A DNA stretch of 64,000 nt, taken from contig CAVVQV010000002.1 in the NCBI GenBank assembly GCA_963750495.1, forward strand, positions 124,001 through 188,000. Direction: 5' to 3'. The notes beneath the pieces are model-generated. The model had not been told where the DNA came from and made no database searches. It worked only from the letters and a program-made list of their open reading frames with translations. The DNA comes from JANLYC01 sp963750495. GTDB taxonomy: Bacteria > Actinomycetota > Actinomycetes > Propionibacteriales > Nocardioidaceae. Both the position numbers and the translations under genes were made by a program. Shown here piece by piece: positions 17,108-27,319 of the stretch; position 1 is the stretch's first letter, and each line of letters begins with the position of its first letter.

Positions 17108-18508
17108 GTGGCCGCCTCCGGAAAGAGCCCCTTCGTCGTCGTCGCCAACCGACTGCCCGTCGACCGGGTGTCGGGCCCCGACGGAGACACCTGGCGCACG
17201 TCGCCGGGGGGCCTCGTCACAGCCCTCGACCCTGTCCTGAGAGCACAGGACGGGGTCTGGATCGGCTGGCCGGGCTCGCCCATCGACAAGCACGAACCCT
17301 TCGTGGCCAACGGGCTCTCGCTGGTGCCGATCGAGCTCAGCGAACGCGAGGTCGAGCGCTACTACGAGGGCATGTCCAACGGCACCCTGTGGCCGCTGTA
17401 CCACGATGTCGTCGCCAAGCCGGCCTTCCATCGCGAGTGGTGGGACGCCTACGTGCAGGTCAACCAGAAGTTCGCTGACGCAGCCGCTGCGGCGGCGGCG
17501 GAGAACGCCGTGGTCTGGGTGCACGACTACCAGCTCCAGCTCGTCCCGGCGATGTTGCGTGAGCAGCGGCCGGACGTTCGGATCGGGTTCTTCCTGCACA
17601 TCCCGTTTCCCCCGTCGGAGCTGTTCAAGCAGCTCCCGTGGCGCGACCAGATCCTCAAGGGGTTGCTCGGCGCAGACACGGTCGGCTTCCAGCGACCCGG
17701 AGGCGCCGCGAACTTCGCCCGGCTCGTGCGCGCCCGGCTGGGTCACAAGACCCACCGAGACCGGATCATCCTCGAGGACGGCCGGAACGTGTCCGCCCGC
17801 GCCTACCCGATCTCGATCGACACTGCGACGTTCGAGAAGCTCGCCGCGAGCCCTGAGGTCGAGGCGCGGGCCAACGAGATCCGCGCCGAGCTCGGCAACC
17901 CGCGCTGGATCCTGCTCGGCGTCGACCGGCTCGACTACACCAAGGGCATCCGCCAGCGACTACGTGCGTTCGGTGAGCTCATCGTCGACGGTCGCATCAC
18001 CGTCGAGGAGGCCGTTTTCGTCCAGGTCGCGTCACCGAGCCGCGAGCGCGTCGACCAGTACAAGGAGGTGCGCGACGACATCGAGCGGTGGGTGGGGCGG
18101 ATCAACGGCGACCTCGGCCGGATCGGACACGCGCCTATCCACTACCTGCACGCGTCGTTCCCGCGTGAAGAGATGGCCTCACTCTTCAGGGCCGCCGATG
18201 TCATGGTGGTCACCCCGTTCGCCGACGGCATGAACCTCGTGGCCAAGGAGTACGTGACCTGCCGCCTCGACAACCACGGCGCGCTGGTGCTGTCGGAGTT
18301 CGCCGGTGCCGCCGACGAGCTCAAGCAGGCCTATCTGGTCAACCCGCACGACATCAACGGCGTCCGTGACGCCATGTTCGCCGCCATCAACGCCAGCCCC
18401 CGCGAGAACGCCCGACGGATGCGCGCGATGCGCAAGCAGGTGCGCGAGAACGACATCGACGCCTGGGCGAACCGGTTCCTCGACGACCTGCGCGGCTCGA
18501 CGCCCTAG
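17108..18508 (+). CDS. otsA: trehalose-6-phosphate synthase
   Basis: 466-residue GT20 glycosyltransferase joining UDP- or GDP-glucose to glucose 6-phosphate. Signature segments: VVVANRLPVD, the SPGGLVTAL loop, VWVHDYQLQLVPAMLR, FFLHIPFPPSELF, GVDRLDYTKGIRQRL (phosphate and nucleotide binding) and VTPFADGMNLVAKEYV. Length is typical of a single-domain OtsA. With otsB it gives the OtsAB trehalose route for osmotic and desiccation protection. Confidence 0.97.
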   Translation: MAASGKSPFVVVANRLPVDRVSGPDGDTWRTSPGGLVTALDPVLRAQDGVWIGWPGSPIDKHEPFVANGLSLVPIELSEREVERYYEGMSNGTLWPLYHDVVAKPAFHREWWDAYVQVNQKFADAAAAAAAENAVVWVHDYQLQLVPAMLREQRPDVRIGFFLHIPFPPSELFKQLPWRDQILKGLLGADTVGFQRPGGAANFARLVRARLGHKTHRDRIILEDGRNVSARAYPISIDTATFEKLAASPEVEARANEIRAELGNPRWILLGVDRLDYTKGIRQRLRAFGELIVDGRITVEEAVFVQVASPSRERVDQYKEVRDDIERWVGRINGDLGRIGHAPIHYLHASFPREEMASLFRAADVMVVTPFADGMNLVAKEYVTCRLDNHGALVLSEFAGAADELKQAYLVNPHDINGVRDAMFAAINASPRENARRMRAMRKQVRENDIDAWANRFLDDLRGSTP

Positions 18509-18630
18509 CGATCCAGGTCCCGGAAGGGGATCGATCCAGATTTTCTGGCGATTTGCCCTGGCCAAACGCCTCATCCGGGGTTAACTTCCCGTCAGCACCA
18601 GGAGGGTCCAGGTGCATGAGGGGGGAATCC

Positions 18631-20775
18631 ATGTCTGTCTCTGTGCGCGTTGCCGCGGCCTGCGGCCTCGCCATCGCGTTGGCGTTTCCTGCGGCGCACG
18701 CATCTGCCCAACCGCTACCGGCGGTTCTCGACCGCCCGCTGACGACCGCTACCGGCCACCAGCGCGTCGGGTCTGAGGCTGCGCCGGTGTCACACGCTGC
18801 GCTGATCCGGCTCGAGCGCGCACGATCAGCTGCCACGCGCGCTGCGCTAGGGCTGTCTGGCTTCGAGCGACTCATCGTCAAGGACGTGGTCCGCGACGCC
18901 GACGGTGCCACGCACGTCCGGTACGACCGCACCTACCGCGGGCTGACGGTCGTGGGCGGCGACCTGATCGTCCACCGCGCACCGGCCGGGAAGGTCAGCT
19001 CCGTCACGTGGGGGTCGCACACGGACCTGTCGGCGGTGGGAACCATCCGCCCGGGCTTATCCGGCGCAGCAGCAACCCGACAGGCGCAGGTCGCCACCGG
19101 CCTCCGGGGCGCCGCCTCGCGACCGTCGCTGGTCGTCTGGGCGCTCGGTGCGAGCCCTCGTCTGGCGTGGAAGACCGTCGTCTCGGGGACGCGCGCCGGT
19201 GGTCCAGCCCGTGATGCCGCTTATGTGGATGCGACCAGCGGCGCCGGCTTGGCGCACTGGTCGGAGCTCGAGACGGCGGACGCCGTCGGCAGGGCAAGGA
19301 CCCGCTACTCGGGGACGGTCAGGATCCACACCAACAAGGTCGGTCCGCACACGTACAAGATGAAGGACCTCACGCGTGGCGGCCACTACGTGGTCGACAT
19401 GAGCAACACCGCGAGACAAGGCGGCGTCTTCACCGACAAGGACAACGTGTGGGGCAACGGCAAGGGGTCCGACCAACAGACTGCTGCTGCCGACGCCCAG
19501 TACGGTGCTGCCGTCACGTGGGACTTCTACAAGAACATGTTCGCCCGCCACGGCATCGCCGACGACGGCAAGGCTGCCTACAGCCGAGTGCACTACAGGA
19601 AGAACTTCGACAACGCGTTCTGGGATGACTCCTGCTTCTGCATGACCTACGGGGACGGGGCCGACTTCAAGCCGCTGTTGTCCCTCGACGTCGCAGGCCA
19701 CGAGATGAGTCACGGCGTCACGTCACACACGGCGGGACTGCTGTACTTCGGCGAGTCCGGCGGCATCAACGAGGCGACCAGCGACATCTTCGGCACCGGG
19801 GTCGAGTTCTCCGCCCACAACAAGGCGGACAAGGGCGACTACTACATCGGCGAGAACATCGTGCCGTTCGGCCCGCACTTCCTACGGCGGATGGACAACC
19901 CGAAGGCTGACGCGAGGCTCTACGGCGGACAGGCCCACAGCTACAACTGCTATGCGCCGCTGATGGGCCGCAACGACGTGCACTTCACCTCAGGGGTGGC
20001 CAACCACTTCTTCTACCTGCTGTCCGAAGGCACCGGGAGCAAGACCGTCGGCGGACGTCCGCACACGAGTACGACGTGCAACGGCTCCTCGATCGACGGG
20101 ATCGGGCGCACCAAGGCGCTGAAGATCTGGTACCGGGCGCTGACGGTCTATATGACCTCCGGGACCGACTACCAGGATGCCCGCGACGCCACGATCCGGG
20201 CCGCGAGCGACCTGTTCGGCAGCAGCAGCACCGCGTGCACCACGGTGACGGACACCTGGACCGGGCTCAAGGTCCAGCCGCTGGCATGGACGTGCGCCGG
20301 CCCGATCCCGACCGGGACCGGGAACCTCGTCACCGACGGCGGCTTCGAAGGAGGGAACGCCCACTGGCTCGCTGACCCCAAGGTCATCGTCAAGAAGCCT
20401 ACGATGGCTCGCTCGGGCAATTGGTACGCCTACCTCAACGGGTACGGATCAGCGAACACCGATGCGGTGCAGCAGGACGTCTCGCTCGTCTCGGTGCCCG
20501 GTGGCACCCCGGTGACGTTGACCTACTATCTGCTGGTCGACAGCAGTGACGCGCGTGCCGGCGCCGACACCTTCGCGGTGCAGGTGGACTCCGGCAGTGG
20601 GTTCGTCACGCTCGCGACGATCGACGGCACCGGGTGGGACGACACGTATCACCGCCAGACGGTGGACCTGACGAGCTATGCCGGCGCCGACATCATGTTG
20701 CGTTTCCTGGGAACGGAGAACGCCACGCGGGCGACCAGCTTCCTGCTCGACGACGTGTCGATCACCCAGGGCTGA
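18631..20775 (+). CDS. secreted M4 family (thermolysin-like) metallopeptidase
   Basis: 714 residues. A Sec signal peptide (about 1-28, cleavage near ASA-QP) is followed by a FTP/PepSY-type propeptide (about 50-210) and the M4 catalytic domain: HEMSH at 357-361 and GGINEATSD with the third zinc ligand Glu381. The end of the domain (LKVQPLAWTC) is followed by an about 140-residue beta-rich module starting NLVTDGGFEGG, likely carbohydrate or protein binding. ATG 18631 follows a GGGGGA Shine-Dalgarno. It is an extracellular protease. Confidence 0.94.
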   Translation: MSVSVRVAAACGLAIALAFPAAHASAQPLPAVLDRPLTTATGHQRVGSEAAPVSHAALIRLERARSAATRAALGLSGFERLIVKDVVRDADGATHVRYDRTYRGLTVVGGDLIVHRAPAGKVSSVTWGSHTDLSAVGTIRPGLSGAAATRQAQVATGLRGAASRPSLVVWALGASPRLAWKTVVSGTRAGGPARDAAYVDATSGAGLAHWSELETADAVGRARTRYSGTVRIHTNKVGPHTYKMKDLTRGGHYVVDMSNTARQGGVFTDKDNVWGNGKGSDQQTAAADAQYGAAVTWDFYKNMFARHGIADDGKAAYSRVHYRKNFDNAFWDDSCFCMTYGDGADFKPLLSLDVAGHEMSHGVTSHTAGLLYFGESGGINEATSDIFGTGVEFSAHNKADKGDYYIGENIVPFGPHFLRRMDNPKADARLYGGQAHSYNCYAPLMGRNDVHFTSGVANHFFYLLSEGTGSKTVGGRPHTSTTCNGSSIDGIGRTKALKIWYRALTVYMTSGTDYQDARDATIRAASDLFGSSSTACTTVTDTWTGLKVQPLAWTCAGPIPTGTGNLVTDGGFEGGNAHWLADPKVIVKKPTMARSGNWYAYLNGYGSANTDAVQQDVSLVSVPGGTPVTLTYYLLVDSSDARAGADTFAVQVDSGSGFVTLATIDGTGWDDTYHRQTVDLTSYAGADIMLRFLGTENATRATSFLLDDVSITQG

Positions 20776-20958
20776 CCGCACCTTCGCGAACGCCTCGACC
20801 ATGCGGCCCCCGGGCGGCGGGTCGAGGCGCTCGTATTTTGTCGGGCGAAATTCACCGACACGACGGGTGTGCTGCGGGCAGGAGTGCATTGCGTTCGCTA
20901 ATCTGCTCACAGGTTCGCAGCCCCGATCTGGCCAGTCACCATGGCCCGAACAAGGGCG

Positions 20959-20991
20959 AAGGCTCCGCAAAGTATGAGTTTGCGGAGCCTT
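20959..20991 (+). terminator. 13-bp hairpin terminator
   Basis: Perfect stem 20959-20971 with 20979-20991, loop GTATGAG, followed by CTTTTG. It lies 183 bases after the M4 protease stop. The stem is strong on both strands, but the T-run favours plus-strand termination. Confidence 0.8.
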
Positions 20992-21308
20992 CTTTTGTCC
21001 CGGCCATGACGATCCGGAACGACACGCCTGCCGACCAGCCCACCTCGCACGTCATCGCGAAGCCCGAACGGGTCGCCCCGCCTGGTGCCAGTGAACCGGA
21101 GTCCACCAGCCTGACCGGCCTTTCGGCTTGTCCCGAACTCCGTTGCCGAAGTTCGTAGGAGATTTCTATCCCGTGGTCAAGCCGACGCGCAATGACTTGG
21201 AGCCACAAAATTCGAGCAGTTTTCGAAGGTCGGCGTGTTCGGATCAACACGCCGGGACTGGCCTTGGTTGCCCCCAGCTTTTTCCACATGTAGGGCAGAG
21301 TCTGTGGA
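20992..21308. other. 317-base region without a supported gene
   Basis: Between the hairpin and ung. Open frames cross it on both strands, but none has a start with Shine-Dalgarno or a recognisable domain. Base composition is slightly less GC-rich around 21170-21300. The part next to 21309 holds the ung promoter; TAGGGC at about 21290 is too far from the ATG to be a leaderless -10. Confidence 0.4.
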
Positions 21309-22019
21309 ATGAATGCGGCTCCGCTGACCGATCTGGTGACCCCGGACTGGGCGCAGGCCCTCGCTCCGGTCGAGCCGATCGTGACCCGTCTCGGCACGTT
21401 CCTGCGGGAAGAGTCTGCGGCTGGGCGACGCTTCCTGCCGGCCGGACCCCACATCCTGCGGGCGTTCACCCACCCCCTCGCCGAGGTCAGGGTTCTCATC
21501 GTCGGGCAGGACCCGTACCCGACGCCGGGGCACGCCGTCGGGCTCTCGTTCTCGGTGGACCGCCGGGTCCGACCACTGCCCCGGAGCCTGGCCAACATCT
21601 ATCGGGAGCTGCAGGACGACCTCGGCGTGAGCCCGCCCGAGCACGGTGATCTGTCGGCGTGGGCGGACCGCGGCGTGCTGCTGCTCAACCGGGTCCTGAC
21701 GGTGGGCGCCGGGGCACCCGGATCGCACCGCGGTCGTGGCTGGGAGGACGTCACCGACCGCGCCATCAGTGCTCTCGTCGCCCGGGGCGGTCCCCTGGTC
21801 GCGATCCTGTGGGGCCGTGACGCGCAGTCGCTTCAGCCGGTCCTGAACGACGTACCGGTCATCGCCAGCCCCCACCCTTCACCCCTCTCGGCAGCGCGGG
21901 GCTTCTTCGGATCGCGCCCGTTCAGCCGCGCCAGCGCAGCCCTCGTCGAGCAGGGCGCGGACGCCCTCGACTGGTCCCTTCCTCCGGTCGTCACCGACGG
22001 GGACGACTCACCACACTGA
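21309..22019 (+). CDS. ung: uracil-DNA glycosylase, family 1
   Basis: 236 residues. The water-activating motif GQDPYPTPGHAVGLSFS, the DNA-intercalating HPSPLSA loop and LLLNRVLTV identify a family-1 Ung, which removes uracil from DNA as the first step of base-excision repair. Length and motif spacing are normal. It stands alone, upstream of a DUF5709 gene with a 210-base gap. Confidence 0.96.
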   Translation: MNAAPLTDLVTPDWAQALAPVEPIVTRLGTFLREESAAGRRFLPAGPHILRAFTHPLAEVRVLIVGQDPYPTPGHAVGLSFSVDRRVRPLPRSLANIYRELQDDLGVSPPEHGDLSAWADRGVLLLNRVLTVGAGAPGSHRGRGWEDVTDRAISALVARGGPLVAILWGRDAQSLQPVLNDVPVIASPHPSPLSAARGFFGSRPFSRASAALVEQGADALDWSLPPVVTDGDDSPH

Positions 22020-22229
22020 GCACTGAGCGGTTACGGGACTCCGTGACGTCATGCACCTGCACATGCTGCTTTGTCCTAGTAGTCACGCATGAAACCTTTC
22101 GGAATGGGTACTATCCGCCTACCTCCGTCGCGGCGTGGAGCAGCGAGCCTGCCACACGCCGCCGGAGGGCCAAACCGGTCCGCCGATCTCTCCCGAGCAG
22201 CCCCAGGCGCAGCGTGGCAGGGTAGGTAC

Positions 22230-22727
22230 ATGACCGAGTTCCCCCCAGATTCGGGCGACACCGTCGGTGCCGCTGAGCGGTCCGAGGTGCCCGAACCCGA
22301 AGAACAGCTCGATCAGGAGCAAGCCTCCGACAGCCTCGTCGAACGCGGCGTCGACGACGTCCTCGACGAGGGCTACTCGCCGGCGGAGCGCTACTCATCG
22401 GCCGAGCGGTTCGGCAACACCGCAGCCGAGATGCGCGAAGGCGAGACCTTCGAGGAGCGACTCCGCCAGGAGGAGCCGGACACCGACGCGACCTTCGGCG
22501 GCCGCTCCGACGACGACCGCACCCGCGATCCGCTCGAGATCAGGCCCGAGGACGACTTCCTCGGCGACCGGGAGGTCGGCAACCGCCGTGCTGGCCGGCT
22601 GGTCGACCCGAACGAGGGTTTCGGCGAGGACGAGGAAAAGGACCTGATCGGCGATGACGTCGGGATTGACGGGGCCGCCGCGAGTGCCGAGGAAGCCGCC
22701 GTCCATGTCGTCGACGACGAGTACTGA
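22230..22727 (+). CDS. DUF5709 domain protein
   Basis: 165 residues, very acidic and probably largely disordered. The conserved part is LVERGVDDVLDEGYSPAER followed by EETFEERL-like and GNRRAGRLVDPNEG segments, the actinobacterial DUF5709 pattern; function unknown. It is 8 bases before a CDF transporter gene and probably cotranscribed. The ATG at 22230 has only a weak GGCAGGG upstream. Confidence 0.82.
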   Translation: MTEFPPDSGDTVGAAERSEVPEPEEQLDQEQASDSLVERGVDDVLDEGYSPAERYSSAERFGNTAAEMREGETFEERLRQEEPDTDATFGGRSDDDRTRDPLEIRPEDDFLGDREVGNRRAGRLVDPNEGFGEDEEKDLIGDDVGIDGAAASAEEAAVHVVDDEY

Positions 22728-22735
22728 CAACGCCG

Positions 22736-23716
22736 GTGACAGATCAGGTACCTGCCGCGCCGGCTGAACCGGCAGAGGCGCGCGAGAAGTCCGCCGCGCC
22801 TTCAGCGGAAGAGTCCACGAGCACCGTGCTGCTGGCTGGCACGGCGAACCTCGCGATCGCGATCGCCAAGACGGTCGGCGGACTGATCTCGGGGTCGACG
22901 GCGATGTTGGCCGAAGCCGCGCACTCGGTGGCCGACACCCTCAACCAGGTCTTCTTGTTGGCGGCTCTCAAACGCAGCCAGAAACCTGCCGATGTCCAGC
23001 ACCCGTTCGGTTACGGCATGGAGCGCTACTTCTGGTCGCTCCTGGCCGCTGTCGGGATCTTCGTCCTCGGCGCCGGGTACTCCATCTACGAAGGCGTCCG
23101 GGCGATCCTGAAGCCGGAGGAGCTCACCGGCCTGGTCATCGTCTACGCCGTGCTCGCCCTCTCCTTCGTGTTCGAAGGGGTTTCGTGGCTCAAAGCCGTC
23201 CGCCAGGTACACGGTCAGGCGAAGGACCACCGTCGCGGCTTCTTCGAGGAACTGCGTCAGACCACTGACCCAACCGCCAAGACCGTCGCCTTCGAGGACA
23301 CCGCGGCACTGGTCGGGATCCTGCTCGCGGCCGGCGGGGTCACCTTGCATGCTCTGACCGACCACGGCTTCTGGGACGGCGCTGCCTCGGTAGCCATCGG
23401 TCTGCTGCTGATCGGTGTCGCGTACACGCTGGGCCGTGAGAACAAGGCCTTCCTCATCGGACAGTCGGTCAGTGAAGAGCTGCGGGTCGGCATCCGCGAC
23501 GAGATCCTCGCTGCTCCGGGCGTCGACGAGATCGTCGAGGTTCTCACGATGCGTCTCGGACCCGACGAGGTCCTCGTCGCAGCACGGGTCGACCTCGACG
23601 ACCGCTCCAGCGGTGGTGACCTCGAGGATTACGCGGACGAGGTCGACCGCCGGGTCCGCGAGCGCTTCCCCGAGGTCCGGCACATCTTCCTCGACCCGAC
23701 GGACGCGCCGCACTAG
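22736..23716 (+). CDS. cation diffusion facilitator family transporter
   Basis: 326 residues from a GTG at 22736. Membrane domain with six predicted helices (about 28-240) containing STAMLAEAAHSVADTLNQ, where the conserved Asp sits in the helix-2 HSxxD metal site, and HPFGYGMERYFWSL. The cytoplasmic C-terminal domain is about 80 residues. The extended loop and sequence style resemble the SLC30A9-like branch. Expected role: export of Zn2+ or a similar divalent metal by proton antiport. Confidence 0.93.
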   Translation: MTDQVPAAPAEPAEAREKSAAPSAEESTSTVLLAGTANLAIAIAKTVGGLISGSTAMLAEAAHSVADTLNQVFLLAALKRSQKPADVQHPFGYGMERYFWSLLAAVGIFVLGAGYSIYEGVRAILKPEELTGLVIVYAVLALSFVFEGVSWLKAVRQVHGQAKDHRRGFFEELRQTTDPTAKTVAFEDTAALVGILLAAGGVTLHALTDHGFWDGAASVAIGLLLIGVAYTLGRENKAFLIGQSVSEELRVGIRDEILAAPGVDEIVEVLTMRLGPDEVLVAARVDLDDRSSGGDLEDYADEVDRRVRERFPEVRHIFLDPTDAPH

Positions 23717-23728
23717 CGACGGCGATCC

Positions 23729-24487
23729 TCAGTCCACGACCGCGAAGTGGTGCTTCTTGCCGAGCCGCTCGAGCGTCAGCCGTCCCGGTTCCCCGTTGGC
23801 GTCCTTGCCGGTGAAGTGCTCAGGTTGGTCACGTTGCCAACGGCTGTAGGTATGGCGCGTCAGCTGCCCGAAGACTCCGGGGCCAGAGGAGAAGTCGAAG
23901 TCCGGGTACTCCTGGTGAAGCGCCTGCTGCACCTTCAGCACGCCGGGTGCCGTGCTGCGCGTCGCGGCCGCGAGCTGCAGCGCCGACACCGAGATGCCGT
24001 GACGTGGGTCGCCCGCCTTGCCGAACGTGTTCGTGCCGGCCCCGTTCGGGAAGTCCGGCTCCACCCACCCCAGGTAGGTGTGGTGCCAGTCCCGCGTGAT
24101 CCTGCCCAGGTCCACGACGTCGATGTCGCCGTCCGCGACGATGTCGTTGCTGGCGATGCGCACATGGTTCTCGGTCGACCGGACCACGATCGCGATATGG
24201 CCCGCGCCGCCCGTCGGCTTGCGCCAGCAGGCCAGCGCGCCAACGGGCGGGTGCACGTCGGCGGGATGCTTGAACGCCGGCCTCGCGGTGTCCCAGTACT
24301 CGATGGCCTCGGAGTCGCCGTCCTGGTCGACGTCCCTGGTGCCGCTCGACGAGAACCCATAGGCGTGGGCACAGAAGTTCAAGCACCGGTGTGACCACGA
24401 CTGGCTTCGCTTCTCTCCCTCGGCGTTCGCGAACGCCACGGCATCCGCGGCGGACCAATTCGTACGGTGTGTCGCCACGAAGACCAC
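23729..24487 (-). CDS. CHAP-like/NlpC-type domain plus peptidoglycan-binding domain protein
   Basis: 252 residues from a GTG at 24487, 7 bases after GGAGGGGG. Residues about 5-150 look like a papain-fold cell-wall amidase: Cys35 in WSHRCLNFCAHAYGF, then GALACWRKPTGGAGHIAIVV with His97. Residues about 170-250 form a peptidoglycan-binding domain (LKVQQALHQEYPDFDF...GVFGQLTRHTY). No signal peptide is visible, so export would need another route, or it acts on lysis as endolysins do. No phage genes adjoin it. Confidence 0.72.
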   Translation of the reverse strand: MVFVATHRTNWSAADAVAFANAEGEKRSQSWSHRCLNFCAHAYGFSSSGTRDVDQDGDSEAIEYWDTARPAFKHPADVHPPVGALACWRKPTGGAGHIAIVVRSTENHVRIASNDIVADGDIDVVDLGRITRDWHHTYLGWVEPDFPNGAGTNTFGKAGDPRHGISVSALQLAAATRSTAPGVLKVQQALHQEYPDFDFSSGPGVFGQLTRHTYSRWQRDQPEHFTGKDANGEPGRLTLERLGKKHHFAVVD

Positions 24488-24730
24488 GACGTCCCCCTCC
24501 AGGGCCGATGGGCGACTTCTTCACCCGACATCGCGAGAGTGCTCCCGCTCCGCCTCGGTGACAATGGGACAAACGGGTGATATTAGAGCGGACTACCTGC
24601 CCCCGAACCTGTGGAAATCATCCGGTTTCCAGCAAAGTGGTGCATTACTGTTTCTCGGGTGACCTCGCACCCACCCGGTCCGCGCATGCGCCACTGACGT
24701 CCGTCGACGTCGCGCCGGTCCCGTGGGTGA

Positions 24731-27139
24731 TCAGCTCAGTTGATCGGGCTCGACGTCGGACTTGTGTCCGGCGTCCGAACCGACCGGCTGACCTGATCCG
24801 TCGGAAGCCTGCCCGCGCCCAGTGTCGGCCTCCAGGCGAACGATGATCGACTTCGACGTCGGGCAGTTGCTACCGATCGCGGTGGAGTCGAGGGGCACCA
24901 AGGGGTTGGTCTCGGGGTAGTAGGCGGCCGCGCAACCGCGGGGCGTGTCGTAGGTGACGACGCGGAACTCTGGAGCGGTGCGCTCCGAACCATCGGTCCA
25001 CTCGCTGACCAGGTCGACGAGCTGGCCTTCGTGCAGACCGAGCGCGGCGACGTCGTCGGCGTGCACGAACACGACCCGCCGGCCGTTGGAGATTCCCCGG
25101 TAACGATCGTCGAGCCCGTAGATCGTGGTGTTGAACTGGTCGTGACTCCGGATCGTCTGCAGCAGGAGGCGGCCCTCCGGCACGTGCAACACGTCGAGCG
25201 GGCTCACCGAGAAGATCGCTGCGTTCTCCTTGGTGGGGAAAGTGCGACTGTCGCGCGGTGGGTGCGGCAGCACGAAGCCGCCGGGGCGGTCGACCTTCTC
25301 GGCGTACGCCTCGCACCCGGGTACGACGCGGGAGATCGCATGACGGATCTCGGTGTAGTCACTGCGGAACGTCGACCACGGGATGTCACCGACATCCGGC
25401 ACGGTCGCCGCGGCAACGCCGCAGATGATGTCGACTTCGGAACGCACCTGGTCGCTGGGCGGCTTGAGCGGCCCCTTCGACGCGTGCACCGCTGACATCG
25501 AGTCCTCGACCGTGACCCGTTGCGCGGCGCCGCCGGTCAGGTCGCGCTCACTGCGGCCGAGCGCCGGCAGGATGAGCGCGGACTCGCCGCAGACGACGTG
25601 TGACCGGTTGAGCTTCGTCGACACCTGCACGGTGAGGCTGGCCGAACGCATCGCGTCCTCGGTCACGACCGTGTCGGGGGTCGCCGAGACGAAGTTGCCG
25701 CCCATCCCCATGAAGACCTTGGCCTTGCCGTCGCGGAGCGCGCGGATGGCGTCGACCGTGTCGTGACCGTGCTCGCGTGGCGGGTCGAAGTGGAACTCCT
25801 TCTGCAGTGCGTCGAGGAAATGGTCCGGGACCTTCTCCCAGATGCCCATCGTGCGGTCACCCTGGACGTTGGAGTGCCCCCTCACCGGGCACAGTCCGGC
25901 GCCGGGTTTGCCGATGTTGCCCTGCGCGAACGCGACGTTGGCGATCTCCTTGACGGTGGCGACCGCGTTACGGTGCTGGGTGATCCCCATGGCCCAGCAC
26001 GTCACGGTTGCCTTGGACGCCGCGAACATGTCCGCCGCGGTCTCTATCTGCGCGCGCGTGAGGCCGGTCGCCTTGAGCACCGCGTCCCAGTCGAGGTCGA
26101 CGAGGCTCTTGGCCCAGCCGTCGAAACCTGTCGTATGACGCTCGATGAAGTCGAGGTCGAGCACCGAGCCGGGCCTACCGTCGGCTGCAGCCGCAGCCTC
26201 CTTGTCGAGCAGGAGCGAGCCGATCGCCTGGAAGAGGGCCAGGTCGCCGTTGATCTTGATCGGCAGGTGGACGTCGGCCATACCGGTACCGAAGCCGGCC
26301 AGCCCGCGCGCGTTCTGCGGGTTCTTGAAGCGCTGCAGACCTGCCTCGGCGAGCGGGTTGACGGCCAGGATCTTCGCGCCGTTCTTCTTGGCCTTCTCCA
26401 ACGCCGAGAGCATGCGAGGGTGGTTGGTGCCGGGGTTCTGGCCGCAGATCACGATGAGCTCGGCGTCGTAGATGTCCTGGAGCGAGACGCTGCCCTTGCC
26501 GATGCCGATCACTTCGGCGAGGGCGACCGACGTGGACTCGTGGCACATGTTGGAGCAGTCCGGCAGGTTGTTGGTGCCGAAGGCGCGTGCCATCAGCTGG
26601 TAGAGGAACGCCGCCTCGTTGGACGTCTTGCCGGAGGTGTAGAAGATCGCCTCGTCCGGAGTGGCGAGCCCGCTGAGGGTCGAACCGATCAGCTCGAACG
26701 CCTCGTCCCAGGCGATGGGTTCGTAGTGCGTGCTGCCCGCGCGGCGTACGACTGGGTGGGTGATGCGCCCCTGCTGGCCGAGCCAGTAGTCCGTGTGCGA
26801 CCCGAGCTCGGCGATGCTGTGGGAGGCGAAGAACTCGGGACCGACGCGCAGCGTGGTCGCCTCCTCGGCGACGGCCTTGGCGCCGTTCTCGCAGAACTCG
26901 GCCGTGTGGCGGTGCGACGGGTCAGGATCGGGCCACGCGCAGCCCTGACAGTCGAAGCCGTCGGTCTGGTTGAGCTTGAGCAGGGTCCGTACGGTGCGGC
27001 TGACACCCATGGCCTGGATGCTGCGCTTCATCGTGACGGCGACTGCCGTCAGCCCCGCAGCGGCATGGGCCGGGCGGTCGACGTCGAGCTGGGACTCGTC
27101 GATGTCGTGCTTGGGAGCCGACGTACGCCACTGGGCCAT
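24731..27139 (-). CDS. FdhF/YdeP family molybdopterin oxidoreductase
   Basis: 802 residues. The N-terminal part has a Cys-containing segment DGFDCQGCAWPDP and later PDCSNMCHESTS; molybdopterin-binding segments include ICGQNPGTNHPRML and GMGGNFVSATPD, and the C-terminal half has RSHDQFNTTIYGLDDRYRG and NCPTSKSI. This matches the YdeP-like branch of the DMSO reductase family, related to formate dehydrogenase alpha subunits but often of unknown reaction. ATG 27139 is preferred because GGAGGAGG lies upstream. No FdhD or electron-transfer subunit adjoins. Confidence 0.9.
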   Translation of the reverse strand: MAQWRTSAPKHDIDESQLDVDRPAHAAAGLTAVAVTMKRSIQAMGVSRTVRTLLKLNQTDGFDCQGCAWPDPDPSHRHTAEFCENGAKAVAEEATTLRVGPEFFASHSIAELGSHTDYWLGQQGRITHPVVRRAGSTHYEPIAWDEAFELIGSTLSGLATPDEAIFYTSGKTSNEAAFLYQLMARAFGTNNLPDCSNMCHESTSVALAEVIGIGKGSVSLQDIYDAELIVICGQNPGTNHPRMLSALEKAKKNGAKILAVNPLAEAGLQRFKNPQNARGLAGFGTGMADVHLPIKINGDLALFQAIGSLLLDKEAAAAADGRPGSVLDLDFIERHTTGFDGWAKSLVDLDWDAVLKATGLTRAQIETAADMFAASKATVTCWAMGITQHRNAVATVKEIANVAFAQGNIGKPGAGLCPVRGHSNVQGDRTMGIWEKVPDHFLDALQKEFHFDPPREHGHDTVDAIRALRDGKAKVFMGMGGNFVSATPDTVVTEDAMRSASLTVQVSTKLNRSHVVCGESALILPALGRSERDLTGGAAQRVTVEDSMSAVHASKGPLKPPSDQVRSEVDIICGVAAATVPDVGDIPWSTFRSDYTEIRHAISRVVPGCEAYAEKVDRPGGFVLPHPPRDSRTFPTKENAAIFSVSPLDVLHVPEGRLLLQTIRSHDQFNTTIYGLDDRYRGISNGRRVVFVHADDVAALGLHEGQLVDLVSEWTDGSERTAPEFRVVTYDTPRGCAAAYYPETNPLVPLDSTAIGSNCPTSKSIIVRLEADTGRGQASDGSGQPVGSDAGHKSDVEPDQLS

Positions 27140-27305
27140 CTCGGGGACCTCCTCCGCGCAACGCACCGGTTCCGATGCGTACCTCCTCACCGTACCCACG
27201 ACCCGGCGCGGCGACACGCTCCGGTCTCGACCGCTCAGCCAACCCTCAGCCCATCAGGAATTCGCGACACGCGGGATCGGCGTGTTGCTACGGCACCACG
27301 ACGTT

Positions 27306-27319
27306 TACGATCTTTGCCG
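27306..27319 (+). promoter_or_regulatory. leaderless-type -10 for the small membrane protein
   Basis: TACGAT at 27306-27311, 8 bases before the ATG at 27320; no Shine-Dalgarno. Confidence 0.45.

Noticed and set aside
20936..21598. Minus-strand open frame across the gap before ung
   Set aside because: It has no Shine-Dalgarno or known domain, runs through the terminator hairpin and is antisense to ung.
23729..24487. Prophage endolysin
   Set aside because: The CHAP-like plus peptidoglycan-binding layout fits, but there are no holin, tail, portal or integrase genes in the surroundings.
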